A stretch of 64,000 nucleotides of DNA from Neospora caninum Liverpool. Its lineage: Eukaryota; Apicomplexa; Conoidasida; Eucoccidiorida; Sarcocystidae. The notes under the pieces are model-generated. The model was given only the letters and a program-made list of their open reading frames with translations. It did not search any database and was not told where the DNA came from. The position numbers were made by a program, and so were the translations under genes. This document shows, in pieces, positions 1-25,366 of the stretch; the first letter of the stretch is position 1; the number at the start of each line of letters is the position of its first letter. The DNA lies in assembly GCF_000208865.1 (NCBI RefSeq), contig NC_018389.1:992001-1056000 (forward strand). The letters run 5' to 3'.

Positions 1-396
1 TCCCTTCCTTCACTCCTTTTCTCTGTCCGTCTTCCCCCGGTTTCGACGTCTTTTCCGGGCTGCAGCCAGATATACTTTTACACAATGTCTGTCCATCTAT
101 CTATTATAGCTCTGCCTCTATACCTAAATATTCATCGGTCGATCTGTATCAATCTATGTCTTCTCATCTACCCACTGTATATTTCATATATGCACATGCA
201 TATACATATGCATATTTATTTTTCGTTGCTGAAGAGCGCCGAGTGGCAGTCCGTTGCTTTCTGTCCGCCCAGAAGCTGGCACCGTCGCTTGGTCTTCCCT
301 GCGCTCGCCGGCGTGGCCTGCGTCGGGTCTGTGCTCTCTCTTGCCCCTGCGCCGGACCTTTCCATCTTCTCTCATCTGAGCCTGTTCTCTCTTCAG

Positions 397-13024
<12,628 letters not shown>

Positions 13025-14741
13025 CGAAAAACACCAGGAATGAAAACAGGGAACCTGGCGACACAGTCGACAAACGCGCCATGCTCTTTGCATCCGCTCT
13101 GGATTGGCAGACTCGATAAGTCGCGTAACAAAGGACGGTTTTCTGGCGAGCCCGCGAGGGACATTGAACTGCCGCGAGTTCCTCTGTGGGAGGTAATAAC
13201 GGAGAAGCAGAACGGAAAAGAGACACGATCATGGCGAGAAAGACAGAAGCGAACGTGAAATAAACTTTTCTGTCCCCACTCCAGATCTAACCTAGCGCAG
13301 TAGACGCGCACCGATGAGTTCCGTCTACAAAGCATCCACGGAGATGGAGGGAGGGCGGGGAAAAGGGGAAGGAGAAAGATACTGCGTTCTTCCTCTTATT
13401 GACGATGCGCGAGGTTCAGGCGCCCCGGCGGCGGCTCGGACCGAAGGAGTCGACTCTCGCTCTTGTGTCTTCCGCCTGCCAGCCTCGTCGACCGCCGCAA
13501 GCTTTTTTTCTTAGGCCTCGTGTCGGTTCTTGCGATATGGTCTCGAGTCGCACACGCGGTTCTGCGAAATCCTGGCCGCGTGACTCTTCGTGGAAAATTC
13601 GCCTTCTGTCTACAGACAAGCATGCAGTTTAAGTGAATTCCCAAAGCGTTGTACATCTCGAGAGGAAACACGCCTCGTGTCGGCAGCAGGGGCGCCGCAA
13701 ACGTTTCACCGCTTAGTACATATATACGAAATGGTTTTTCTACACCTCAACGACACACATGTACAGCCTTGGATGAACGGCGGAATCCTTGTTCCTGTGT
13801 ATATTTGCTGCCGTACAGAGAGAGACAGATGTACTGTTAATTTAGACATGCCTTCTTTGTTCCGCGGTTTGCGCCTGAAAGCGTAGCCTCGTAGAAATAC
13901 CTTCAACTGTGGAGTGACGCATATATCTCTGTTAAGAAGAAAACATTACTTATACGTCTATGTATGTGTGCATGCAACAGTCTGTTCTGGTAACGGGACA
14001 GGAGTGCTTGTTTCATGTGCCTTTCTCCAGAAGCGAGAAAAAGAATGCGTTGGCTTTCTGAGACCCGACAGGCGGTCGGGCGTCCACGCAGAAAGCCGTA
14101 GTGTCGACGCCGTTGTTTCTGGAGGCAGCAACCCGATGTAGTCTTCCTTTTCGTCTCGTGTGACAAAAAAACTGAGAGCCAGTACTGTTCTTGCTCCAAC
14201 AAGAAGCGTCAACCATGGGACATTTCGTATTTGCTACAAAAAGAACAAGACCAGCGCAAGGCACGTGGAGCCACATGGAAGTAGACAGAAGAAGGGAGAG
14301 ACATCTCCTACACAGCAACCCAACAAACCCCTACATGTCTCGAGGGCGACAAGGGAAAATCGCCCACAAACACCGACCCATGTCCAGGGACGAAAGAAAC
14401 TGCATGCATGCATTTTACGACTTACGCTTCGAGATATGTTGATAGAGCGGGAGAGGCAGATGAATCGATTGACTGTTCGAACGACGTTTAGCTCACGTCC
14501 AAAAGCAAATAATGACACAGCTATCCGTATACATAGAGGGATCTATAGATACATACATGCACACGATGTATACACATATGGATACATACAAGAGGCCGTG
14601 TGTTTGCCTGCCGCAGTGTCTGGACAGAAACACGGAAGCGCACCAGAGAATACAAGCACACACATGAAAGGCGTAGATCACGTGTTTTATGACTGCTCGG
14701 GACGTGACTCAAAATGGCTTCAAACGCTCCTCGGGAAGGAT
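13025..14741. other. Convergent intergenic region
   Basis: Space between the stop codons of two convergent genes, presumably two 3' UTRs plus spacer. I see no exon with recognisable homology, no tRNA and no extended repeat. Short GCATGCATGCA and TATACACATA-type tracts occur at about 14400 and 14520-14590. Confidence 0.6.
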
Positions 14742-17700
14742 CTAGGGAGGGAGGACGAGAAAGACGGCAACCAGGAAAAAGCTGAAAGGCAGAAGGCCGA
14801 AGAGAAAGGTGCCGAAGGCTGTTGTATTGACACAAACCGAGTCGCGGGCCATGGAGTAGATGAAAAGCAAAAACGAAGAGGGCTGCTGGGGGAAGATCCA
14901 AGCTGACCCTAGGGGAAGCAGCGCGCGCATGTGGCTTTCGTACGCACGCGAGAAGGCGTGCGCCTCCCCCCAGGTGGAGGCGAGAGAAGAGGAGTCGAGA
15001 GGATACTGCGGAGGAGACGACGAGAGGGGACGAAAGACCGAGCCGGAGCGCAGCCACTGAAGAAAGTTGAAAGGAAGGAACGAAAACCCTGGAAGGTGCT
15101 GAGCCTGGACAGAAGAGAGGGTTTCGTAGAGGAAAGACGCGACTTCGTGCGCCGTTCGCTGAACGCCGGCGCGGTAAACCTGAAGAGAAACAAGTTGCAA
15201 AACCTATCGGTGAAGGCGACAGCGGCCAAGGCGCAGAGGTCACCGCAGAGACCGTCGAGGGGACGACCAGAGAGCGAGGGGAAGACGCCGGGAGGCAGAT
15301 GCAGGACGACCCCGGGAAAACGCGTGCTTTCGAGGATTTGTGGCTTCAACAGGGACCAAACACACGTACCTTGATGACATCTGAGTCGACGACGAAGAGC
15401 AGGACACCGAGAAGAACGAGGGCAACAACGCACTTCCTGAGCACAGTCGCCACCTTCACCATTCTGCACCTTCTTTTCCACTTCGCCATTTCCTTCGCAA
15501 ACTTCTCTTCACCCTGCCGCGCACCTTCGCCATCCTTCTCGCCTTCCCCTTTCTTTTCCTCTTTCTGTTCTCTCTTCGACTCTTCGAGCGACGGCCGAGG
15601 AGGCTCCGCCGCGCGGTAGCCGACGGGCACAACGAGCCAGGCCAGGGGAACCAGCAGGCAAGAGAGGAAGGCAGAGAGACCCCAGTTGTAGAGCTGCAGA
15701 GCAAACGTCAGAAAGGGGAAACGCATGCACACACGGTGGGCATTCGACAACGAGGTTTCAGAGAGCGAGTGCCGTTTTTTTTCTGACTCTCCTAGATAAC
15801 GGAACAGGAAAACCGAACGAATAAAGCTGGCAGCCGGCGAGGCGGGCAACGAAAACAGCGGCCTTTCGGCGGCGAGCGACTTCGCACAAACGGGAACACA
15901 GGGGATCGATCCCAGACGCGCGACACGCACGACGCCTCTCGGAGAACTCGCAGGCGGGACGGGCACGAAACGCGTCAGCGTGCGACGCTGACCATGAAAT
16001 GGGCGACTCACCGTGAGCATGACAATGATCCAGACGGCGAAAACACGGACGCAGAAGCCCCGGACAGAAAGCCACAAAGGCGGCGGAGCTCTCGGAGGTT
16101 GCCAGGCCGCTTCGACTTGCTCGTCTTCTTCCGACTCTTCCTTCTCCCTTTCCTCGACGGGTTCCTTCTCCCTTTCCGGCTCCTGACACCCGCTGACCTC
16201 TCGCCCGTCCTTCTTCTCCGTCGCCTCGGCGAGCTTGAGGGCATCTGCCAGGCGCTTTGCTTCTCGGATTCTCTCCTTCTCGTCTTCGGTCTTCTCCCGC
16301 TTCGGCGTCTCCCAGAGAATCGCGGGATCTTGCGGAGCCGCCAGACAATCTTCGGCGGCCGCGCGTCTCTGGGCTTGGACGCGGCGACCGAGCCACATGA
16401 CGAAGGAGAGCAGGAGGAAATAAAAGACGAACAGGACTTGCAGCCAGATGCTCGCCTTCTGCAGAGCGCGGACACAAAGAGCTCCACCTTGGACTACGTA
16501 CATCAGATAATTTGTGGTAGGATCCATTTTTCTGTCCCCGCCAATCTAAAATCATCATGACCTTGTCTCTATATTCCTAGGAAGTCTTGCCAACTTCCCT
16601 GTCTCTAGTTATCTCCCTGCGTCTCTCGTCCTTAGGACCAACGTTCACCTCCGAACACAAAGCACAAGCTGACACAAATCCACGTTTACAAAACTTAGCT
16701 GAGTGCGACCAGGTGCGCACTCGTGAATATCCGGAGACGGGTCTCGACGGGTTCAGCCTCCTCCGCTGCCCAGTGACTGCGTCGGTTCCCGCGCACGCGT
16801 TTTTACACGCAAGTAGGCATGCGACGTAGAAGGGAAAGCCCCAAGAGAAAAAAAGACCGTCTGCGGTTTGCAGCTCAGTTGAGCGACGCCCTGCGACAGA
16901 CGGGCGGCGCCGAGGAAGAAAAAACCGGAGCAGAGCGGCCGCAGGACTGAGCGAACGGAGGAGCGCCGGCCGTCCAAACTTGGCACGCGCGCCGAGAAAG
17001 AAGCCTTCACAGCGTGTCTCGGCGACTGACAACGCAGACCCAAAAGGCGGGGCACGGCAGAAAAGGAACGAGAAAGCAGCTGGGCGAGCGGACGCTTACC
17101 TGACTGTACTGGAGGTACGCGTCTTTTTGCCACGTCGCACAGGAGGGAACGAGTGCGTGCGGGTCTCCAAAGAGGAGCGAATTGACAGACGGCTGCGCGA
17201 GCAACACGACAAATATGTGCTGGCGGCACAACGTGAACGGGCGACGGAAACGAGCGAGAGAGGGTATATGTGCGAAACACCCACATGAAAGGAGGAGAAA
17301 GGCCGACGACGGCCTGACTCAGCAAGAGAGACAGAGATGGGGGCAAACATCTGCACGAGACCGAGAGAAACACTGAATGCGAGAGGGGAGATGACGCGGC
17401 ACACACCGCACACAGAGAAGCGCCGCAGAAAAAGCAAGCACCGAGACATGCTCCGAGAAGCTAAACAGACAAGATGGGGGTCTGCAGTGTACCCGGGTTG
17501 CAAGGATGAGGGCGGGGAGACTGCATGCGAACGCCAGCAGAAGGAGAGCGATGGCGGCGATGAAGCCCCGGATGTCGCGCATCACGCGAGAGGAGAGAAT
17601 CTGTACGCCGGAAGAAGGCAGGACACGGCGCGCGAGATGAAGAGAAGAGCCGGCGTTAGCCGACAACGGGCACGCGCGTGCGCTGGATCACACGTTCCGT

Positions 17701-19244
17701 GAAACAGAGAAACCACACGTCCGTGCGTTTTTCCGACGCTGTGCTGTCTCCAGCGCCCCTCTTCCCATCTTTTTCCTCTTCTGTCGCTTTTCGATTCTCC
17801 CTTGTCCCCTTTCCCGGTAGTGTTTCGGAACGCGACTGACGGGAATGAGCAGCAGAGCAAGCATCGTGAAGACAGGGTACAGAAAGGCACCCGAGGAGAC
17901 GTGGGCGTGGCTGCTGGTGTAGAAGTAGAAGTTGAAGGAGTGGTGCAGAGTCTGCAGGACGTTGCTTTCGCTGCGTGTCACCCTCTCCAACACCCTGAAA
18001 ACACAGGAAGAGACGGAACAGAGCGACGTCAGGCCTTGCCAATCGCTGCGTCGAGGGACCGAACAGCGAGCGACTGAACAGCGAGCGACAAAGCGCGGCG
18101 GTCCCCGGATGTCGTTCAGGCTTCTCTCGCCGCCACCGAGGCAAAGAGGCCAGCGTGAAACGGAGACAGGGGAACGCCTTTGCGCGCCTCGGCGCTAGCG
18201 CCCCACACCAAGAACGGAAGCCTTCCGAAGGAGAGAAGAACGCACGACACAGGGAGACGGCCCGCTATCTGCGTTCTCTCGACAACCCTTGGAAAGCAGA
18301 TCGAGTGGCGACGGAAAGACAAGCTTGTCGCGTTTTTGCGGTCGAACGCAGCGCTGACGCGATACAGAAGGCGAGACCAGAACCGAAACTTTAGCGACGA
18401 AAGCACAACAGTCACATCCGATTCCGCACACAGAGGACCACGGCTCGACCGCACAGGCGGGGGGAAACGACAGGGGACGCAGAGCCAGAGGACCAAGAGA
18501 CGCCGACGCGCGACTCAAGGAAAGCGCAGATCGAGAGGGCAAGTGGATGGCAAACAGACAAACGGCCAATCGGAGATGTTGGATTTGACCGCCGCGCGAA
18601 AGCAAAGCCCGCTCTCGTGACGCGTCTCCTTCGATCGGTTGAGCACGCCACGCTGGCCACGTCTTCGAGGAACAATCAAAAGTGCGCGGGCGTGTTCGCC
18701 CTGCTTGGCCGTCCTGGCTCACCTTGCCAAGTCGCCCCACCGCGAGAGAGGAGCCTCGGAGCCGACTCGAGCTCTGACGCTGGCGTTTTTCGCCACGATG
18801 GTGAATGTGGGAATCGCCTCTTCCAACAGGGCTGAATGAGGCCGGTGAACGCCCCAGTTGCGCGCCATGCGGAACACATACTCCCACGTCTTGAGAAAGA
18901 CAAGCGCAAGGAGAGAAAGACAAGCGCAAGGAGACGCACGTATGCCAATATTTGTCTACACGCATGTGTGGTGCGGCGGTCGGGAGTGTGCCTTGGCCAG
19001 CAGAGAGTGCGCCGAGGTCATATCGATGCCTTAGGATCGACGTGCAATTCGAGGCGCACCGTCAGGCGTCTAACCGAAACTCGACAAAAAATACGGTTAC
19101 TGCCACTCACGCGTTACGCCATTCGGAAGAACCCTGAAAGACACGAATCATGTTCTACAGGAACAACACCCATGCCTAGATATATATATTTATATATGGA
19201 TATATATAATTTATATATGGATATATATATATATATATATATAT

Positions 19245-19283
<39 letters not shown>

Positions 19284-20835
19284 CGGTGTGCAGTTTTGTG
19301 TATGGATGAACCTACAGCTACATAGAACAATATGCATCGCGAGACTTGTTTTTGTGGAGCTGCAGATACAGCCTGAGAGATGCAGCTGCATGCAACTAGA
19401 CGCGCATACGGCAGATACTTGCGGATACTTGAATGTGAACGCTCCCACAACTCCCTCTGTGTACTCGCGCGGTTCTGCGCAGCTCTGGCGCCTAGGGGCG
19501 TCGGTGTCCGAATCGCAGCCCTTTGTTTTTGGTGTGGCTTACATTTCTGAGTTTAACGGTGATTCCAGTCCGCGCGGCTTCGGCCATAAACACATTGACA
19601 ATGTCCTGGTTTGGCAACCTCCCATCGGTACCTTCAATGTCCGGCGAGAGAAAGCGGAAGCCCTCTTCCCGTTCTGTCCCCTCCCGATCCGGTTCTAGCG
19701 CCACAGCCATTCGCAGCAGCCCCCGTCGAGGAAAGAACGACTGGGACCGAATATACGCCGACAGCCAAGCGCGTGAGCCTGCAGAATAGGGGAGGCGGAA
19801 GTCGGAGAAGACAAAAAAGACGTCTCGGCTTAGCCACGGCGCCGCATGCTGGAGGAAGATGCTCAGCGCGGAGGAGACGGCAGCCACCGAGCCGGCTCCT
19901 GGGGCTGAAGGCAGAGTCGACTGCGACGAAGAAGCGAGGAAGGAGGGAAGGTGGAGGAGCGAGAAGTCGAACGCCGTGAAGACCCCGAGGGCGTCCCGGC
20001 TGTCTCCGCGGTCGCTCTTGGATATCGCAATCAGGTTGTAGTGCCAGGTTCCACACACGACTTTCTCTTCCGGCTGCGAGTCTGCGTCGCCGGCAGGCGG
20101 GCGTCTCGCCGTGTGCTTTTCGTGCTGCGCCTCTGCACGGTCTCTGGCCTGCGTGCCCTCTTCGTCTTCGAGGAGAAAAGGCTGCAGGTAAACCTCCTGC
20201 CCCGCGTCCGCGAGCAGCTGGAGAAGTCGACACAGGAAGCGCGGGGGGAGGTTGAGTAACTCGGCGCCTTTGTCGCTCGAAATCGGGAGCTCGTCTCTCT
20301 CGCACGAAGTCACAAAGAGAGTCTCTGGGAGATAAAGGAACGGGTACGCCGTCGGCTGAACCTCTCTCGCGGCGAGACAGTGCTTCTGGAGAATCCGCTG
20401 TGTCGGCGCCGCAGCCTCGGCTTCCTCGCTCAGCTTCGCAAGTTCAGCCTTCACGTGCGCCTCGACCTCTTGCGCCTCTTCGTGAGCCGCCTCCTGGATG
20501 GCGTTTCGAATCCGGAAGATCCGAGCATCGTCGACAAATGTGGAGTGGTGAACGCCGTGAGAGAAACCGTGTTCGTCAACGACGAGGTTTCGACTGAACT
20601 GGTCAAAGCAGAGAAGCAGGTAGAGGCCGACGCCGAAGGCGAGCGCAGCAATCGCCCGCAGCTTCCACAGGACAGCGCCCACGAGCCTGTCTCGCGCAGA
20701 GGCCCGCACACGCACGTCTTGTCCAAACGGTTGACTTCTCGCTTTCCGGCGCTTCTTGAGGAGCAGCAGAAACTGGCGTTTCGGGGAGGCCAAGATCCGG
20801 GAGAGCCGCGAGCTGCGGTCAGAGGAAGTCGGCAT
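14742..20835 (-). CDS. GAA1: GPI transamidase component GAA1 (GPAA1 family)
   Basis: Subunit of the ER-membrane GPI transamidase, which transfers preassembled GPI anchors to proteins. Eight exons join in phase: 20835-19543, 18889-18723, 17994-17841, 17600-17493, 17219-17100, 16545-16012, 15693-15370 and 15179-14742, giving about 1045 residues. An in-frame upstream Met exists at 21000; the start at 20835 (MPTSSDRSSR) is preferred because only this downstream part looks like a normal N-terminus. Evidence for the family: an N-terminal hydrophobic segment (about residues 57-78) followed by the luminal M28-peptidase-like GAA1 domain with FFVFSDFRLPYSAGSRAWL, GLLRMAVALE and EGTDGRLPNQDIVNVFM. Next comes LERVTRSESNVLQTLHHSF, like the conserved region before the C-terminal membrane helices. 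Several hydrophobic segments follow, including IAAIALLLLAFACSLPALIL and WGLSAFLSCLLVPLAWLVVP. Two charged Glu/Lys-rich insertions interrupt the C-terminal helices (about 16400-16120 and 15610-15450); animal GAA1 is about 620 residues. Confidence 0.85.
19179..19284. repeat. (TA)n followed by (GATA)n microsatellite
   Basis: A TATATATTTATATATGGA motif repeats, then passes into a TA run (about 19222-19245) and about nine GATA units (19246-19283). It lies in the first intron (19542-18890) of the GAA1 gene. Confidence 0.9.
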
Positions 20836-23800
20836 TGTGGAGCGCACGCGCCGGAGACAGAGCCGAGAAGGCGACGCCGCACGGAGGCGGAAGCGCAGGT
20901 GAGTCAGCAAACGGAGCGGCGAGACACCCTCCGAGAAAGTCGACCCCGACCGAGAAGAAAAGGCGGGGCCCAAAGCAGGATTAGAGGTCGGAGGAACCAA
21001 GCGAGAAGCGGCGAGAGCAGAAAGGACGCGGAAACGAGGTGAAGCCGAGGCAAGAAGAGAACAGAAAAGCAGTCCCAGCGAAAGAGGCGAGGAGAACGGG
21101 ACAACGGCTGAGAGGGGATGGGAACGGAGAGAGGGAAAGAACGAAAAGGGACAGACAGCAGTAGAGAAGAAAGAAAACGAAGGCCACAGAGAAGCGGAGG
21201 CGTTTACAAGGAGACCCGCGCTGGGACCACGGACAGCAGACCGCAGACGCTTCCGTCAGATCAACGGAGGCGAGGTCCACGAATTTCACGTCGACTGTAA
21301 AAAAGAAAAGGGTAAGGGCCTTTCGGCATCGAAAGTCCTTCTTCCCCGGCCCCCTTTTTTGCTTGGAGATCCTCCCATGCAGGTGTGCGCGACTCGAACC
21401 GAATGGGGCCGGATTCTGTGGCCGGGAAAGAAACCAGGGTAACTAAGAGACAAGAGCGCTTCCCACTGGAATCTTGCGACAGAGAGAGAGAACACAGCGG
21501 ATTTGCGCTCGAAGGGGGGGGGGGGGGGGACTCGGAAAAAAAAAGACAATAAACCCGCGGAAGGACCACAGCCGGTGTCTGCATGGAGCTGCATCGACGC
21601 AGCGGTTGAATCAGGGGAAGCAGACTACAATGAGGGCAGCCACACACAGAAGAGAAAAACGAAGGAAAGAGAGAAAACTGAGAAGTGGACGAAATTTAGA
21701 CGGAAGGAGAGAAGGGAAGAGAAAAGAAAGTGCAAAGGGTCGGAACGTCCATGGTCACTCACGCGCCCCCTTTTGCCACGACCGCGGGATCAGCAGATAC
21801 ACCTGCACATATCGATATCTTGAAGGGAGAATTGCAGCCTCCCCTTTGGTTTCCTCAAGAATACACACCCGCGACTTCTCCGAAGAAATGCTATCGCCTT
21901 CCTGTGGATTGCTTCCCAGTACTCGGGGCGTCCGCCGGGGTATCCACGGGGTTTGCCGATAGCGTTCGCTGTGCCGACGGCGACTCTCTCTTTCAAGCCT
22001 TCCTTGTAGAGAGCGGGTCCGACACCCGGACAGGCTGACCTCATAGTACCATATTTATTCGCTTTCCACGAACCCCCACATTCTAGTACATTTGTGGCTC
22101 TTTCCATGTCTTACTTTGCCGCCTGATGCCAAGAGTAGGCTCTACGATTCTGTCAGAGCCCTGAGCACTCATCCGGCCCCACCCGGCCATTCTGAAAGCC
22201 GCTCTCGCGGACGACAATTCACGAGAAAAGTCGCCGCAGGTGAAACGCGATGCCTCTGTCGAGCACCGCTAACTTGCGAAGGCTCCTGTATGACTGAGAG
22301 GCTCAGGCAAAGGCCAAGAGTGAGCAGTTCTGGTTACAGAGATTTCAATAAGTGCGCGCAGGTACGTACGTGTGTCTGCGTCTAACTTGCAAAGGCTCCT
22401 GTATGACTGAGAGGATCAGGCAAAGGCCAAGAGTGAGCAATTCTTGTTAGAGAAATCTTCAATTACTGCGCGCAGGTACGTAGGTGTGTGGTTGCCATAT
22501 ATATATATATATATATATATAGATATGGTACTGCGTTTCTTTGAAGACGTAGGTAAATGCGAGCGGAAGCAATTATGTAACAGCCGCATCACACACACAG
22601 GTACGATTTTGAGGGTCAGAGGGCTTCTGATGGTCATAGGTGAAGCAAGCCTTGTTGTGAATGTTCGGCCGTTAGCGCCATGGCTGCATTTATTTTCCTG
22701 GGAATTAACGTTCCGGTCCGAAATCTAACGCTCACTCTCCGGATGCTGTACACCCCCAGCCTCTTTTCCCTCCTGGTCTCCATAGACGGTATGGCTACAT
22801 GACCTAGGATTACAGAGACCTGTCATTCTTTGCAGAAATCGTACGTGACTCCATTTCTACGGGGCAGTTGCCGTACGGGTTTTTATCGTGAAGCTCACTT
22901 GAATTCGTTCACCAGGTTGTACACCCTCTTCTTTTTGCGCGAAGAAAAATCTGCCAGTGAAAGAATGCCAGAAACTGCAGTTGTGTTGACTTGGCGTGCT
23001 GCCCGACCCTCCAGATGTCGGGGATTCCCGCTGTAGCCATGGCGGCTATAAGAAAAACAGCCGAGGGGGGCTCAGGCTGCCAAGCTAACGACGCAAAAAA
23101 GAAGAATCAATCTGAGTAGCCAGGGTTCTGCTTGTACGCTCTCTTGGTGTACGATCCAAGAGGGTCCATAGCGTTTGGAGCAGAGGTGAGGGGTAGGCAA
23201 CGTCCTCGCACACCAGAGTTTTCAGTGATTGTCCTTATGAAACGAAGGGCGCACGCGAGTTTTCTTTCTATCTGTCTGCTAGCAGTTTTTAGGAGACTCA
23301 CATGAGCGTTCCGCGTACTTTACCCTCTCAGCAACCAAGGCCTAAGCCAGCAATGGCTGTTCACAAGAACCATGCCGAACAAGGAAAAACTCGACTGTTT
23401 GTGACAGGAAACGCCTAACTTGTTCAGTGATATGGGTTTTTTTTTCTGCGTTTCGCGGACAGGCACAAATATGCGCGGCGAGGACGTATGCAGTGGCAGC
23501 GTCGCGTTGGGGCTGCGAATACAATCTTCCGAACCGTTAGCAATGGCTTTCCAAGCCTCATACGACACTGATGATGCCGCATGAATCTGGCGTCAGATTA
23601 CTCCCGTTCTTACGGAGACACGGAACGAGAAAAAAGGCTCTGTATTTAGAGGAATGAGAAACGGCAGTCGAAACGACAGGTACCTTGCCCTAAAGCCAGA
23701 TCCGTGCGCAGCGACATCCCTGCGTTGCCATCGTAGGATTCTTAAATGGCCACTTGGTGCGAGGGAAACTGCTTGAGGCGCCACCACCATGCCGACGACA

Positions 23801-25366
23801 CTCTACCGGGGTGTTCGGCTACAGTACCCCTCTGTCGCGTTTTCTGGCATTCCTCCCCTCTGTAAGCTGGCTCCATTTCACGCGTTCCAAAAGCGAGACA
23901 CTTTGCTATTGCGCTTCTCTCACGTCGCTGCTGCTTGGCAAAAAGTGAGCTGGCCGGCGCTTCTCGCGGTACGCAGGAAGAAACAGTCTTTTTCCTGGCC
24001 CGCATTCGAGGACAGCCCGAAACGCACGGTGATATTCACATTGCTTGCGTCTTCGTTTCCAGTCATCCACTGCGTACATCCGCTTCTAGCTCAGAGGGGA
24101 AAAACCGCAGCCCCATGAAACGCCCTCGAACCTCAACCTGCCGGTTCCGTGTTTCGATTCCAGCGTAAACCGTTTTGCACCACGTGAGATACGTCCATTT
24201 CAGACCCTAAATCAAGTTCAGAGGTGTGCTTGCCTTTATGTCATCCCTTTTCTCGAATTCCTATCTGAGACGTCTTGAATACCCAAATGCTGATTACCAA
24301 AAAAATAGCCCGAAACTCTGCACCACCGTCGGGGCGAGACCCCGCGTTGCTAACAGAGAGACCTGTGACGTTCTCCACTGCCTCACCCCCAAGAAAGCGT
24401 CAAAAACGCCCAGGGGCGGGTACAGAGTGAAAAATGGTTCGATTGAAAACGGTTCTGTGCCTTCGGTCTACATCACAGGGACGACGCTGAACAACACCGG
24501 CTCCCCCCCCTCATTCACACTGCCGCGCTCTGCCCGACGGATTCCTTACCACCTGTCACGCCGTTCCCGTCTCTCCGCGCACGCACGACTTTCGGAACAC
24601 ACACTCTATCCAGAGTTTGCCAGGCCATTCTCGCAAGCCTTTTCCCGCGCGTTCTCTCACACGACGCCGTGTCGCCTCAGCGAAGCTCAGTACATGACAC
24701 ACTGTGCACTGTTCGAGTTCCCCAGCGGTCTCCGAGCCACGCGAGTGAACCCGCCGGCGCGCAGACTCGCCGTGGAACGCCCGGGAGGCGGAGCAGCGCG
24801 GCAAGCTGCGTGGCCTGCCCAAATGGACAGCGTGGCTAATCACAGCGAGCCGAACCCCCATTCAGGCCGCCGCGGCAGGGATCATCGAAACGCCTCTTTC
24901 CAGCTGACTGTCTCCTTGCGAACCGAGGGACATGCTGGGACCTCCTGACGCTGGGTTTTGAGCCGTCTCCGCTCTGGTTTTGCCTCTGGAAACATTGCCT
25001 ACATGTACCTTCCGTGCGCCGAACTCGAGGTTGTGGCGCCTAGATATCGATTGTCAGCCCACTGGAAACGGCCACGGCCACAGTGAGGCGAATGCCACAG
25101 GTATACGCCTTTCTTTACGTCGTTGGGCGGCCAAACGACCCCAGTATTTTCCCTTGAAGGTGTAGGAGAGAGCATTTTTAAAGCACGTCGTTTTCCTCCC
25201 CATCAGCCGGTACCAGTTTTCCCCCTTCTCTGTGGTCCCCGTCTTTTCAGCGTTCCAGCTTTTTCGAGCAGCGAGTCGCGCTGCATTTCCCTTGATTCCC
25301 TTTCCTCTCCCCACTTGCATCCTACTTTCTTCCCGTTGGTTCTCCCCTTCTCTCAGTTCGCCCACC
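20836..25366. promoter_or_regulatory. 4.5 kb divergent intergenic region with putative promoters
   Basis: Lies between the start codon of GAA1 (- strand) and that of the repeat-containing secreted protein (+ strand), so it must hold both promoters and 5' leaders. The part next to GAA1 (20836-21770) is purine-rich on the + strand (pyrimidine-rich in the transcript sense), as is usual for coccidian 5' leaders. A 16-base poly-G run lies at 21514-21529. No TATA box or defined transcription-factor site can be assigned from sequence alone. Confidence 0.5.
22270..22490. repeat. Imperfect tandem duplication, about 113-bp unit, two copies
   Basis: Copy 1 starts with TAACTTGCGAAGGCTCC at 22270 and copy 2 with TAACTTGCAAAGGCTCC at 22383. 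Both share TGTATGACTGAGAGG, CAGGCAAAGGCCAAGAGTGA and GCGCGCAGGTACGTA at the same offsets, with scattered substitutions and small indels. A (TA)n microsatellite follows at 22497-22522. Intergenic; no coding potential seen. Confidence 0.9.
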
